Part shown: positions 1 to 9,379 of the stretch, piece by piece | How positions within the stretch are numbered: position 1 is the first letter of the stretch | Layout of the letters: every line of letters starts with the position of its first letter | Origin: DASXHY01 sp035552155 | GTDB taxonomy: Bacteria; Verrucomicrobiota; Verrucomicrobiia; Limisphaerales; DASXHY01 | Assembly (NCBI GenBank): GCA_035552155.1 | Contig: DASZLX010000028.1 | Span: 1 to 64,000 of the forward strand | Reading direction: 5' to 3' | DNA: 64,000 nt | Program-made: the position numbers and the translations under genes | The notes under the pieces: generated by a model | Seen by the model: the letters and a program-made list of their open reading frames with translations, nothing else | What the model was told of the DNA's origin: nothing | Database searches by the model: none

Positions 1-700
1 CACCGACCCGTTGCTCGTCGATCACGCGGGCGCGGACGTGATCGTCGGCACCATCGGCCCCAAGCGTCTCGTGGCTCCTGCGCTCACACCGGCGCAATTG
101 CCGAAGATCGATCTCGTGCTGCTCTCGCACGCGCACATGGACCACCTGAATTTCGCCACGCTCCGCCACTTTTCCAGCAGCACGCGCGTCGTCACCGCCC
201 CCTCCACCGCCGATCTCCTCGCCGATACGCGCCTGAAAGCGCCGAAGGAACTCGCGTGGGGCGACAAGGCCACCGTCAAAACCGACCATGGCGAAGTGGA
301 AGTCGAGGCCTTCGAAGTAAAACATTGGGGCGCGCGTTGGCGGCATGATTCCTATCGCGGCTACAACGGCTACATCCTATCGCGCGAAGGACGGAAAATA
401 ATTTTTGGCGGCGACACCGCTTGGAGCGATTCATTCCGTTCGTTGCGCAGCAAAGGCCCGTTTGACCTGGCGATCATGCCCATCGGCGCCTACCAACCGT
501 GGGTTCAATCGCACTGCACGCCGGAACAAGCCCTGCAAATGGCGAACGACGCCGGAGCGCAGCATTTTCTACCCGTTCACTTCAAGACCTTCACTCTCGG
601 TCGCGAAGGCGTCGTCGAGCCGCTGGAGCGTTTGCAAGCCGCGATCGAACCCGAACGCCTCGGCTGGCAGGATATTGGCCAGACGTTTTCGATGAGTTGA
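1..700 (+). CDS. Metallo-beta-lactamase-fold hydrolase, UlaG/NAPE-PLD-like (5' partial)
   Basis: The reading frame is open to the left edge, so the start lies outside the window; about 232 residues are visible. The metal-binding HxHxDH signature reads SHAHMDHL near visible residue 45, followed by GGDTAWSD (bridging Asp) and LPVHF (late His ligand), the arrangement of binuclear-zinc metallo-beta-lactamase-fold hydrolases. The segment KHWGARW before the GGDT motif and the short C-terminus resemble the UlaG / N-acylphosphatidylethanolamine phospholipase D-like branch. The substrate cannot be read from sequence. It is probably a soluble hydrolase. The next gene is convergent, with an 87-bp spacer between the two stops, so no operon partner is visible. 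Confidence 0.85.
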   Translation, partial: TDPLLVDHAGADVIVGTIGPKRLVAPALTPAQLPKIDLVLLSHAHMDHLNFATLRHFSSSTRVVTAPSTADLLADTRLKAPKELAWGDKATVKTDHGEVEVEAFEVKHWGARWRHDSYRGYNGYILSREGRKIIFGGDTAWSDSFRSLRSKGPFDLAIMPIGAYQPWVQSHCTPEQALQMANDAGAQHFLPVHFKTFTLGREGVVEPLERLQAAIEPERLGWQDIGQTFSMS

Positions 701-787
701 GGCGTTTTGCAGGGTGGGTGTTCGGAAGTAAGCCGCAGGCGTCACATTGCAACGGAACACGCACCACGCAATACGTAATACGCCCCT

Positions 788-1573
788 TCACCTCACCGAC
801 TCATATTTCCGGTGGCTCAAATCGCTGAACAGCGAGAGAAACCACAGTTTGATCCAAAGCCGCACCACCGGCCAGACACCGCGGCGATCGTAGCGGCGCA
901 TCGAAGTCGTCGCGGTCGTGTCCCCGATATATTTATAACCGCCGAAACGTTTCAACCGCCGAATCAGTTCACTGTTCTCGCGCAACTCCAGCCGTTCATC
1001 GAAGCCGCCCACGCTGTCGAAATGTTTCTTCCAACAAATAATCACGCCCGAACTCCCGTTGCGCACCACGAACCGATGAATGGTATTCTTGAGCCAATAA
1101 ATCAATTTGTAAGAGAATCGCCGGGTATCGGGCTGGCCCTTCAGCGTCCCGCCCGCATCGCGCGTGGTGAATTGCTCCGCGATAATTCGCAATGCATCCG
1201 GCTCCAAAATCGTGTCGGCATCCAAAAAAATCAGCAGGTCGCCCGTGGCGATGCGCGCGCCGAAATTGCGCGACGGCCCAAGTCCCTTCTCGGACAAAGT
1301 CACCAACCGGTGGCACTTCTCCTGCGCCACTTCCGCCGTGCGATCCGTGCAGCCATTGGCCACCACCACGATTTCACACGCCGGATAATCCTGCCGGTTC
1401 AGCGCGTCCAGCGTTCCTCCAATGTAATCCTGTTCGTTATGGGCGGGCACGATGATCGAAATCGTCGGAAACTTCTTTGAAGTTCGCGCGAAGGGCCGGA
1501 GCAGCCGCTCCTTGACGCGTTTCAATTCCAATCGCGTCAATCCCGTCCGCGAGAGCGCTTGGTTTTGTTCCAT
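788..1573 (-). CDS. Family 2 glycosyltransferase
   Basis: A 261-residue GT-A fold glycosyltransferase. The nucleotide-sugar binding start ISIIVPAHNE is near residue 37, the VVVANGCTDRT loop follows, and the metal-binding DxD-type motif reads FLDADT near residue 118. The open frame extends to 1636, but the ATG at 1573 has a GGGAG Shine-Dalgarno about nine bases upstream, while the 21 upstream codons look unlike a glycosyltransferase N-terminus, so 1573 was chosen. No transmembrane segment is evident, so it is probably cytoplasmic or peripheral and transfers a sugar to a lipid or polysaccharide acceptor; donor and acceptor are unknown. It stands alone between unrelated genes. Confidence 0.85.
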   Translation of the reverse strand: MEQNQALSRTGLTRLELKRVKERLLRPFARTSKKFPTISIIVPAHNEQDYIGGTLDALNRQDYPACEIVVVANGCTDRTAEVAQEKCHRLVTLSEKGLGPSRNFGARIATGDLLIFLDADTILEPDALRIIAEQFTTRDAGGTLKGQPDTRRFSYKLIYWLKNTIHRFVVRNGSSGVIICWKKHFDSVGGFDERLELRENSELIRRLKRFGGYKYIGDTTATTSMRRYDRRGVWPVVRLWIKLWFLSLFSDLSHRKYESVR

Positions 1574-1838
1574 GTTCAAATCTCCCTGTTGGGGAGCGAT
1601 TTGCCATCGGGGAGAAACCCTAATCTTTCGCGACAATCAGCGGTGGGCTGTTTTTTCGCGGTGCGAGCGTTAAGACAGCTTTGGCATCAGCTCGCCGGCA
1701 CTCTTCGAGGACACTGGGGTCGGTGAACCACTCAAAATTACAAACAATTCACCCCATTGTAATAGCAGCGCAGCGAAGTGACGCTACAGTCGGCGTGTTA
1801 GAACCGCCAGGAGGTGGGGGTGGTCATGGGCAACGGAT

Positions 1839-3359
1839 TCACGGGGCATTTGTGCCCCGTGAGTCCATTCCAACCGAATTCGTTTCCAGAGTGGGCGACT
1901 TTACAGCCGGCAAATTCAACTTGGTCCGCAGAATCGCCTGCGCTTGCGGCGGCAACCCGTTGGTTGAATTCAACAAACGGCTGCGGACATCGCGGGCAAT
2001 CTCGGGCAGCGGCGCCATCCGAAGCCGCTCCCGCCCTTGATCGGGAATTTTGCGCTCGTAACTGTCCCACGCCTGTTGCGCCAGCCGTTGGAATCCCGCG
2101 GCACGCTCATCCTGGTCAATGATCAAGCTCGTGTAGGACGTCATCAACAATCCTTCCAGCACCGTTCGCACGCGGTCGGGCGAGGTCTCATTAATATCCT
2201 CCTGCACGCACGCAACCGCATACTGGTCCAGCGTCACGTTGCGCGGATAGGAATTGAAATCGCCGTCGATGATCGTTTTGTCCGGATATTTTTCGCCCAG
2301 ATATTTGAACCATTTGGCCGCCTCGCTGGTGCGGTTGTAAACGTAAAGTGAGTAAATCGCCTGCCGCAAAAAATTGCGGTGCGCCTTGAGGATGCCGTTC
2401 TTCTGGTTCGGATCCTTCTCCTCGTCATACATTTTAAGATACGTATCGTTGACCTTGGAAATGATATCCAGGTTGGGGCCGAATTCCATTTCATCGTTGA
2501 ACGGATTATCCACGATGCGCCCGCGCTGCCAGCTTAACTGCATGCATTGATAAATCACCCGCCGCAGCACGATCAAATCATCCGTCGGTGAAATTTTCGA
2601 CGGATTTTCCGCCGCGCGCTTCAATCCCTGCGCCGCCCAATAAATCGCCGACGCCTCCGGCAGCCGCCATTCCAGCGGGCCGTATTCCTCGTCCACCTGC
2701 TTCATGAACTCCGGATCCATCTTGTACTTCTCGCGCAAAATTTTCGCGCGGTTAATTTCGTCCGGCGTTCGCGGATGGATCAATGCCTCAAAATCCGGTT
2801 TCTTCCCGCCAAACACATCCTCCATTTCCTTCTTCCACTCCGTCTTGTAATACATGCTGGCGTCGTCGAGATTCGCGCCCATCTTGTGCTGGAAAAACCA
2901 CGCCAGTTCCCGGTGAATCAACACATCGTCCGGATTGTAACGCAGCCCTTGATCGCGCAACAACTCGATGCCGTTCTGCACCCAGCGCCAGCGATCGGGA
3001 AAATCCTTGAACTTCACCGAAATGTTATAGGCCATGTTCCACGCTTCATGCGCCCAGACCTGCGAGAAGTGCGGCTCGAGCTTGGTGATCCAATCGGACA
3101 ACTGCGCCATCTCGAAAAATTTATCGTCCTCCTGCAACTGGTTCGCGCGCGTCCAGAGCAGGTTGGAAATCAACCCGCGGAATCCGCCCAGCGCCACCGT
3201 CGTGAAGGCCAGCACCGGCGGCGCATTCGTCAAACCCTCGACGTGCGTCAACCCGAGCGTGTCGCGATCGTGGTTCATCGATTTCTGCAACGCACCAGAA
3301 CCGGCCACCAACGCCGCCGCCAGGATCACGAGGATGATTTTTTTCAAACGCCCGTTCAT
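1839..3359 (-). CDS. Conserved membrane-anchored protein of unknown function (ABC-exporter neighbour)
   Basis: A 506-residue protein that I do not recognise as a named family. An N-terminal hydrophobic anchor (about residues 6-24) is followed by a long soluble, Trp/Tyr-rich, largely helical region with TPR-like helix pairs (for example around EAAKWFKYLGEKYPD) and an Asn/Pro-rich tail. The longer frame to 3548 would add 63 residues encoded by a word-like repeat spacer and the 3' end of the permease gene, so the ATG at 3359 is preferred. It lies 40 bp downstream of an ABC-2 permease and is the last gene of the ATPase-permease set, suggesting an extracytoplasmic partner of that exporter. That role is inferred from position only. 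Confidence 0.7.
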   Translation of the reverse strand: MNGRLKKIILVILAAALVAGSGALQKSMNHDRDTLGLTHVEGLTNAPPVLAFTTVALGGFRGLISNLLWTRANQLQEDDKFFEMAQLSDWITKLEPHFSQVWAHEAWNMAYNISVKFKDFPDRWRWVQNGIELLRDQGLRYNPDDVLIHRELAWFFQHKMGANLDDASMYYKTEWKKEMEDVFGGKKPDFEALIHPRTPDEINRAKILREKYKMDPEFMKQVDEEYGPLEWRLPEASAIYWAAQGLKRAAENPSKISPTDDLIVLRRVIYQCMQLSWQRGRIVDNPFNDEMEFGPNLDIISKVNDTYLKMYDEEKDPNQKNGILKAHRNFLRQAIYSLYVYNRTSEAAKWFKYLGEKYPDKTIIDGDFNSYPRNVTLDQYAVACVQEDINETSPDRVRTVLEGLLMTSYTSLIIDQDERAAGFQRLAQQAWDSYERKIPDQGRERLRMAPLPEIARDVRSRLLNSTNGLPPQAQAILRTKLNLPAVKSPTLETNSVGMDSRGTNAP

Positions 3360-3360
3360 G

Positions 3361-3398
3361 CGACGACGACTTTGGACTTTAAACTTTGGACTTTGGAC
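3361..3398. repeat. Word-like short direct-repeat spacer
   Basis: The spacer between the permease and the 506-residue protein is built of near-identical short words (ACTTTGGACTTT and variants, three to four copies). Similar low-complexity spacers with different words occur at 5967-5998, 8153-8186, 8229-8257, 12254-12298 and 14045-14076. No hairpin or coding function is evident. Confidence 0.5.
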
Positions 3399-3399
3399 C

Positions 3400-4782
3400 T
3401 CATTGGCTTTGCGCCGTGGCCAATTCGCGGCGATTGAAAATGAAAATCCCGACGATCGCAAAAACACCGCCCAGGAGCAGCACGATTTGCACGAACGCCA
3501 GTCCCAATTCCCCCCACGTGATGCTGCGCCCGCTGCTGAGCGAATCAATCGGTGAAAAATCGCGCGCCAGATTGATCACTTTAAGCGCCACGCGAAAAGT
3601 CGGCAAAATCACGGCGTTCAAAATCGGCAGAATCGGGTTGTTGGGCGCGGTCGAGGAAGTATCGATCGTTCCATCCGAAACCACTGACGTCAGTGTCCCG
3701 GAAGACAATGCCATCGTCAAAATAGCCAGCGATAAAAACGCCGCCACCGGGAACGAAAGGAAACTCGCCGACGCCAAACCGATCGCCGCCAGCAGCGCCA
3801 TCCAGCAAAAAATGATTCCCAGGCCGCGCGCGAAATTCATCCCGAAGCTGCCCTGGCGATACAAAACCTCCATGCCGTCCTCCAGCGGGAACAGAAGCGC
3901 CGTATCATTCATATTGGCGAAGGAAATTGTGAGCACGCCGTTCGTATCGAAGAGATCGGATGGCACTGCGAATTCGTGAAAAGTGTCCGGAGCCAGACTC
4001 ATCCCCTGGCTGCGCCAAAACTTGGTTTTCCCGGGCGCACCCACCTGCCAAAAGCCGTTGAGCGTGCCGGACGCACTTTTTTGCGCCGCATTGAATTTAA
4101 TCCGCAATTGCAGCGGCTCGCTGCTCAGCGATTTGGCCGCCGGCCCAAATTTGATTTCCCACGTCTTGACGTAACCGGGCGGCACCACCTGGTATTCGGC
4201 CTTCACCTGTTCCTCGATTTGCTTCTGCACCTCGGGCAAATCGGCCTGCGTCACGGGAGAATGCTTCAAGCGATCCTCCAGAACATCGTGCGCGGTTTTT
4301 TCGATGTCCGCCTGGACATCCGGCGGTTTGACGGAACCGCGCGCCACCAGCACTTCGTTGTGCAAGGTTTGTTGTTCCGCCGCCGGCAATTTCGTGGCGC
4401 GCCATTGCAACAACCCATAAACGCACACGCCGGACAGGACCAGCAATACTGCGTTCAACGAAATGATGCCAAGCCATTTTCCCAGCCAGATTTGCCAGCG
4501 CGCAATCGGCTTCGTGGCCACGACTTGGATCTGGCATTCCTCGATGTCGCGCGCGAGCGTGCCGCAGGAAAGCCACAGCGTGGAAATGCCGAGCAGCGCC
4601 GTGATGGCACTCAAGGTGTAAGTCAGCAAAATCTGCGTAAACCCGCGTGCGGTGCCGTCGTCCTTGATGAGAATCGGCAACCCGACCACCGCCAGCAACA
4701 GCAACACGGCAATCGCGAGGAACAGCCGAAACCGAAGCGCGGCTTTCCAGGTCAAACCAGCTATGGCGAGTAATTGTTGCAT
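3400..4782 (-). CDS. ABC-2 type exporter permease with large extracytoplasmic domain
   Basis: A 460-residue membrane protein. N-terminal membrane segments lie around residues 15-75 and 110-130, followed by a hydrophilic domain of roughly 180 residues (Lys/Glu-rich helix, then a beta-rich part) and further membrane segments to the C-terminus. The cytoplasmic loop VATKPIARWQIWLGKW between early segments matches the conserved loop of NosY/ABC-2 permeases (compare AVLAKPIGRAQFLLAKY in the permease at 12291-13253). It starts 33 bp after the ABC ATPase gene and probably forms a homodimeric exporter with it, or a heterodimer with the other permease. The exported substrate is unknown. The large inserted domain may act outside the membrane. 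Confidence 0.8.
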   Translation of the reverse strand: MQQLLAIAGLTWKAALRFRLFLAIAVLLLLAVVGLPILIKDDGTARGFTQILLTYTLSAITALLGISTLWLSCGTLARDIEECQIQVVATKPIARWQIWLGKWLGIISLNAVLLVLSGVCVYGLLQWRATKLPAAEQQTLHNEVLVARGSVKPPDVQADIEKTAHDVLEDRLKHSPVTQADLPEVQKQIEEQVKAEYQVVPPGYVKTWEIKFGPAAKSLSSEPLQLRIKFNAAQKSASGTLNGFWQVGAPGKTKFWRSQGMSLAPDTFHEFAVPSDLFDTNGVLTISFANMNDTALLFPLEDGMEVLYRQGSFGMNFARGLGIIFCWMALLAAIGLASASFLSFPVAAFLSLAILTMALSSGTLTSVVSDGTIDTSSTAPNNPILPILNAVILPTFRVALKVINLARDFSPIDSLSSGRSITWGELGLAFVQIVLLLGGVFAIVGIFIFNRRELATAQSQ

Positions 4783-4815
4783 CGATGAGGCGATGGCGCG
4801 TTTCCCAACGCCTGA

Positions 4816-6033
4816 CTATTTCTTTCCTCCCAACAACGACGACAGCTTCTCATTCGCCTTGGACAAATCCTCCGGTTTGGCTTCCGCAGTCGCAGGTTTC
4901 GCGGGTGCTACGGGAGCGGATGCCTTGGTCAATTCCGCCAATTTTTTCTCGTCCGCCGCGGGAGCCGTCGGTCCGGCAGTCGCCATTGCGGCCGGTTTGG
5001 TTTCCGGCAGGGCGAGTTTTTCCAGAATTTTATCCGTGGCCGGTTTTTCGGAAACGCCACCGCGCAAATACTCGGCGACACGCGCGCCGGATTGCGCGCC
5101 GCTGGTTTCCTGCGCCGCCCGCGCCTTTTGCACCACGTCGAGAAAATAGCTTTCCAGATTTTGCGTCGGGTTGTCTACGCGCACTGCGTCCGTCGCCAAG
5201 TCATGCCGGATGACTTCCAGCACGCGTTCGAGCGTTTCGCGCGGCAGCACGGGCGTCGTGATGCGCAAAGTGTCGGGACGCGCCAGCAATTCCTTGAGCG
5301 TGCCCATCGCCTGGATTTTTCCGCCGTAATAAATCACGACGCGATCGCACACATCCTCCACGTCCGATAGCAAATGACTGCTCAAAATCACCGTCTTGCC
5401 GCGCCGCGCCAGCGCCACAATCAAATCCTTCACCTCGCGGCAGCCGATGGGATCCAGTCCCGCCGTCGGCTCATCGAGGATGACCAAATCCGGGTCATTG
5501 ATGAGCGCCTGGGCAAGGCCGATGCGTCGCTGCATGCCCTTGGAGAATTCGCCGACCGAGCGCATGCGCGTCTGGTTCAACCCGACCATTTCGAGCAGTT
5601 GCTCAGCGCGATTATTCCGCTCGTCCTTGTTCAACTCGAAAAGGTTCCCGAAAAAATCCAGTGTCTCGCGCGAATTCAGGTAGCGATAGAGATACGATTC
5701 CTCGGGCAGATAACCGATGCGCGATTTGGTCTTCACATGCCGCGGCGAATGGCCGAAAACTTCGCAATGCCCTTTCGTTGGATTCAACAAACCGAGCAGT
5801 AATTTGACCGTCGTCGATTTGCCCGAGCCATTCGGCCCCAACAATCCGAACACCTCGCCCCGCCGGACGTCGAAATCCACATTATCCACCGCGCGCGCCT
5901 TGGGCCGGCCCCAGAAATCCTTGAAGACCTTGGTCAAGCCGCGGACGGACACGACGACCTCGCCGGATTTTTGATTTTCGATCTCCGATTTTTTAGTGGG
6001 TTCAACAAGGGAACCTAATTCGGCAGCGGGCAT
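4816..6033 (-). CDS. ABC transporter ATP-binding protein
   Basis: A 405-residue ABC ATPase of the ABC-2/CcmA-NodI type. Walker A is GPNGSGKST, the signature loop reads FSKGMQRR in place of LSGGQ, and Walker B is LVILDEPTAGLD, followed by a switch His in SSHLL. About 90 residues after the nucleotide-binding domain are Ala/Pro/Lys-rich, a low-complexity tail unusual for the family. The frame runs to a TTG at 6108; the ATG at 6033 was preferred because the 25 extra residues lack family similarity. It is followed after 33 bp by the large-domain permease and preceded by the P1B ATPase, all on one strand, and probably powers one or both ABC-2 permeases of the cluster. Confidence 0.85.
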   Translation of the reverse strand: MPAAELGSLVEPTKKSEIENQKSGEVVVSVRGLTKVFKDFWGRPKARAVDNVDFDVRRGEVFGLLGPNGSGKSTTVKLLLGLLNPTKGHCEVFGHSPRHVKTKSRIGYLPEESYLYRYLNSRETLDFFGNLFELNKDERNNRAEQLLEMVGLNQTRMRSVGEFSKGMQRRIGLAQALINDPDLVILDEPTAGLDPIGCREVKDLIVALARRGKTVILSSHLLSDVEDVCDRVVIYYGGKIQAMGTLKELLARPDTLRITTPVLPRETLERVLEVIRHDLATDAVRVDNPTQNLESYFLDVVQKARAAQETSGAQSGARVAEYLRGGVSEKPATDKILEKLALPETKPAAMATAGPTAPAADEKKLAELTKASAPVAPAKPATAEAKPEDLSKANEKLSSLLGGKK

Positions 6034-6141
6034 AAAACTATTTCTCGTTTCTTTCTTTAGCCTCGAACTCGGCGAGTTCGTGAAAAAGCTTAATTTCCGC
6101 AGGTTCAAGCGTCTGAATCAACTCGATTACCTGTTCGGCTT

Positions 6142-8148
6142 TCATGCCAATTTCGGCGTCAGCTTCGGCGCCGGTGCCGCGGGGCGCCCCGGCGTTTCCA
6201 GTTCCGGGTGATAATGCTCCAACTCCTCACCCTTACGCACCAGGCGCGCGCTGTTGAAGATCACGATCAACGAGCCGACATTATGCAAAATAGCGGCTGT
6301 AATCGGGCCGATTTCCCCGAAGGCCGCGAGCGTCAGGCCAATGACAATGAAACAGATGCCGAACATGAAGTTCTGGTTGATGACCGCGCGCGTGCTGCGC
6401 GAGAGTTTCACCAGGAACGGCAGCCGCCGAAGGTCGTTGTTCATGAGTGCAATCGTGGCGCTGTGAATGGCCACTTCGCTCCCCGCAGCGCCCATCGCGA
6501 TGCCGATGTCGCCTGCGGCAAGCGCGGGCGCATCGTTCACACCGTCGCCAACCACCGCGACTTTGTAGCCCTTTAATTTGACCGCGCGGACAAATTCCAC
6601 CTTGTTCTGCGGCAAACATTCGCCGACCGCTTCTTCGCACCCGATTTCCGCGGCGACGCGCGTGGCCACCGCCTGGCGATCGCCGGAAATCATCGCGACG
6701 CGGCGCACTCCATTTTCCTTAAGTTCCATCAGCGATTCCCGGGCTTCCGCGCGGGTCTTGTCCTGCATGCCCACCCACCCGACGCACTGGCCATTGCGCG
6801 CGATGAAAATCAAACTCCAACCCTCGGTTTCATTCAGGTCCACCGACTTTTCAAAATTCGAATCAACGCCATTGTCCTTCAGCCACTGAGCGCGGCCAAC
6901 CAACACCGTGGCGCCATTGACCTGCGCCTTGATGCCGCGGCCAGCTGTCTCGGTAAAATCCTTCGGCTCGGTCAGCGGTACACCCGCTTCATCCGCCAAT
7001 TGCGCCAGCGCCTTGGCAGTTGGGTGATTGCTGTATTTCTCCGCCGATGCGGCCAGCAGGAGCAATTCGGCGGGCTTGGTTTCACCCAAAGGCGCCAGGC
7101 GGCTTACCGCCAATTGGCCGGTCGTGAGCGTCCCGGTTTTGTCAAAAACAAAGGCGTTAATCTTGGCGGCCAATTCAATGTCCGCCACATTTTTAATCAA
7201 AATGCCCAACCGCGCCGCCGCGGAAAGCGCCGCGACCATCGCGGTCGGCGTCGCGAGAATGAACGCGCACGGGCAGGAAACGACGAACACCGCAATCACC
7301 CGGTTCAAATCGCGCGTGAATGCCCACACCAGCGCCCCGATGACCAATACGAGGGGCGTGTAAAAGCCCATATACTGGTCCACGATTTTCATGATGGGCA
7401 GCTTGGTTTTTTCCGCAGCGAGAATCAGTTCGCGGACGCGACCCAGCGTGGTGTCCGTACCGGCACGGCTCACTTTAATCTCCAGAACGCCCGTGAGATT
7501 TTGCGTGCCCGCGAAAACTTCGTCGCCCGGCTTTTTGTCTGCCGGCAACGACTCACCGGTGATGGTCGCCTGGTTGAACGATCCCTGCCCGGTCACAATC
7601 ACACCATCCGCCGCCACATTGTCGCCGGGCCGGATGCGAATCACATCGCCCACGGCCAATTCGCTGGCCGCGACTTCTTCCTCGCCACCGTCTTTTTTGA
7701 TCCGGCGCGCCTTGGTCGGCGTGAGTTTGATAAGCGATTCAATCGAAGCGCGCGCGCCTTCCGCGGTGCGGGTCTCGATGATTTCCCCCATCAGCATGAA
7801 AAACGCCACCACTCCCGCCGTCTTGTAATCGCCGGACGCAAACGCCGCCAGCACCGCGATGGCGACTAGCTCATTGATGCTCAACCGGCCCACGCGCAGG
7901 TCCTTGACCGCGGTGATGACAATTGGATAACCCAGAATGACCGCGCCGATCAGTGCGCTGATGCTGGCCACGCTGCTGCTGCTGTTCAACAGCCAGTCCA
8001 CAATGAATGCGTTGATGACGAAAACCACGCCCACCAGGGTCTGCCACAAACGCACCGGTGCGTGTTCGTGGTCATGGCCGCACCCGCAACTCGCGTCGTG
8101 CTCGTGATGATGATGTTCTTCCTGGTCCAAAAGTGAGGTAACTTGCAT
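6142..8148 (-). CDS. Heavy-metal P1B-type ATPase with His/Cys-rich N-terminus
   Basis: A 668-residue metal-transporting P-type ATPase. The actuator TGES is near residue 197, the membrane metal site CPC at 292-294, the phosphorylated Asp in DKTGT at 336, an HP motif (SNHP) near 378 and the hinge GDGVNDAP near 556. There is no CxxC HMA domain; residues 12-29 form a His/Cys-rich tail instead. The last membrane segments carry HNVGS rather than the Zn-type D-G or Cu-type M-S-S motifs, so the metal is uncertain. The ATG at 8148 is preferred over the frame start at 8196, whose 16 extra codons derive from a repeat-rich spacer. It follows three SPFH genes and precedes the ABC ATPase gene. Confidence 0.9.
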   Translation of the reverse strand: MQVTSLLDQEEHHHHEHDASCGCGHDHEHAPVRLWQTLVGVVFVINAFIVDWLLNSSSSVASISALIGAVILGYPIVITAVKDLRVGRLSINELVAIAVLAAFASGDYKTAGVVAFFMLMGEIIETRTAEGARASIESLIKLTPTKARRIKKDGGEEEVAASELAVGDVIRIRPGDNVAADGVIVTGQGSFNQATITGESLPADKKPGDEVFAGTQNLTGVLEIKVSRAGTDTTLGRVRELILAAEKTKLPIMKIVDQYMGFYTPLVLVIGALVWAFTRDLNRVIAVFVVSCPCAFILATPTAMVAALSAAARLGILIKNVADIELAAKINAFVFDKTGTLTTGQLAVSRLAPLGETKPAELLLLAASAEKYSNHPTAKALAQLADEAGVPLTEPKDFTETAGRGIKAQVNGATVLVGRAQWLKDNGVDSNFEKSVDLNETEGWSLIFIARNGQCVGWVGMQDKTRAEARESLMELKENGVRRVAMISGDRQAVATRVAAEIGCEEAVGECLPQNKVEFVRAVKLKGYKVAVVGDGVNDAPALAAGDIGIAMGAAGSEVAIHSATIALMNNDLRRLPFLVKLSRSTRAVINQNFMFGICFIVIGLTLAAFGEIGPITAAILHNVGSLIVIFNSARLVRKGEELEHYHPELETPGRPAAPAPKLTPKLA

Positions 8149-8272
8149 AACTAAAAAATCCAAATTCCAAGTTCCAAAATCCAAAGCGAACCGCAAAAGC
8201 CAAAAACAGTCAGGAAGCCTTCGCTTCCAGCTTCTAACTTCTGGCTTCTAAATTCTCTCAGTTCGCTCTTCA
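8149..8272. repeat. Repeat-rich spacer with hairpin between SPFH and metal ATPase genes
   Basis: Two word-like repeats (8153-8186, variants of CCAAATTCCAAG; 8229-8257, variants of CTTCTAACTTCTGG) flank a perfect 6-bp hairpin (GGAAGC 8213-8218, GCTTCC 8223-8228). Read on the minus strand the hairpin is followed within a few bases by TTTTT, so it could be a weak terminator or attenuator after the SPFH genes. Confidence 0.35.
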
Positions 8273-9373
8273 TTACTGGTTCGTGGTCGCCGTAATCGGT
8301 TTTGGCGGCTCACGATTTAACATTAACCACAAATCGCGCGGTTTTCCATCCGCTCGCTCCGACACGTAAATCTTGTCCTGCAGATTGGTAAGCACCCGGC
8401 CCATGGTTTCATTGAACTGCTGCTGTACGAACAAGTCTTTGTTCGTCTGGTACCAGGGTAGAATACTGACGAAATTCGACGCGCGGCTCGCCAAGTCGCT
8501 AAGGAGTTGCGCGCGCTCGGATTCGGCGATGTTCACGATCCCGTTCGAGTTCGCCGTCGCAGCCGTCAGCACCTGATTGGTGTAACTGCTGGCTTCCTGG
8601 AGCGCACGATCACGATTGATCTGCGCGTTCAGGACGGCCACAAAGGCATCGCTCACTTTCTGCTGCCGCGGCCACGTAGTCTGGACATCGCATTGGTCCA
8701 CCGCCACGCCGATGTTCTCGTTCTCGAGCAATTCAGTCGCGCGACGCCGCACGGCGTCCTGAAAGCCCGCTTTGTCCTTCGTAAGAATGTCGTCCACCTT
8801 GAAGTTTGCCGAGGCGTACACCACCGCGTTGTTCAGCGCGTTCCGCACCATGTTCGAAGCATCCACAAACCCGAAAGTATAACGCACCGGGTCTTCGATG
8901 CGGTAATAAAGCGTCGATCGCACATGAACGATATTCGCGTCCGCAGTGATGGTGTAGCCGTCCACGGCCGGATTGAGGGACGGTCCGGCGGGCGGTTCCG
9001 TGCCGGCAAGTTCCTGCTCCGGAGTCGTAGCGTACCAACCTACACTGGAAGCGACCTTTTGGATTCCAGTCACCGAAATCTTCACCACTTCATCGATCGG
9101 ATACGGATACGACCAATGCAATCCCGGCCCCAGCAGCGCTTTCTCCCCCACCCCCAGCGGCTTCCCGAATCGCAAAATCATCGCGCGCTCGTTGGGCTCG
9201 ACTTTGAAAAAACCGGAGCCCAGAAAAACCAGCACCAGCAGAAACATCACAAATCTGACAATTGCGAAACTGCTGCGCAATGCCTCGGTCAACGCCTGTG
9301 AACCGGCATCCACGGGCGTCTCCGGCAGATGCGGATGCTCGTGTTCGCCGTGCGGATGAGAATGCTCGTTCAT
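8273..9373 (-). CDS. HflK-like SPFH (stomatin/prohibitin) membrane protein with His-rich N-terminus
   Basis: A 366-residue SPFH-domain protein. Residues 1-15 are strikingly rich in His and Glu, a transmembrane segment spans about 36-56, and the SPFH domain begins at about 57 (VEPNERAMILRFGKPL), followed by a helical, coiled-coil-prone region. The HflK family assembles with HflC into large membrane cages and modulates the FtsH protease; no ftsH is visible here. It starts 6 bp after the HflC-like gene, so the two are surely co-transcribed. The His-rich cytoplasmic start echoes that of the metal ATPase encoded next, which hints that the assembly may sense or handle metal ions; this is inference. 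Confidence 0.85.
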   Translation of the reverse strand: MNEHSHPHGEHEHPHLPETPVDAGSQALTEALRSSFAIVRFVMFLLVLVFLGSGFFKVEPNERAMILRFGKPLGVGEKALLGPGLHWSYPYPIDEVVKISVTGIQKVASSVGWYATTPEQELAGTEPPAGPSLNPAVDGYTITADANIVHVRSTLYYRIEDPVRYTFGFVDASNMVRNALNNAVVYASANFKVDDILTKDKAGFQDAVRRRATELLENENIGVAVDQCDVQTTWPRQQKVSDAFVAVLNAQINRDRALQEASSYTNQVLTAATANSNGIVNIAESERAQLLSDLASRASNFVSILPWYQTNKDLFVQQQFNETMGRVLTNLQDKIYVSERADGKPRDLWLMLNREPPKPITATTNQ

Positions 9374-9379
9374 TGTGGA

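Noticed and set aside
1740..1800. Partial palindrome TAGCAGCGCAGCGAAG / GTGACGCTA
   Set aside because: Pairing is too imperfect to support a named element, although it may be a decayed intergenic repeat.
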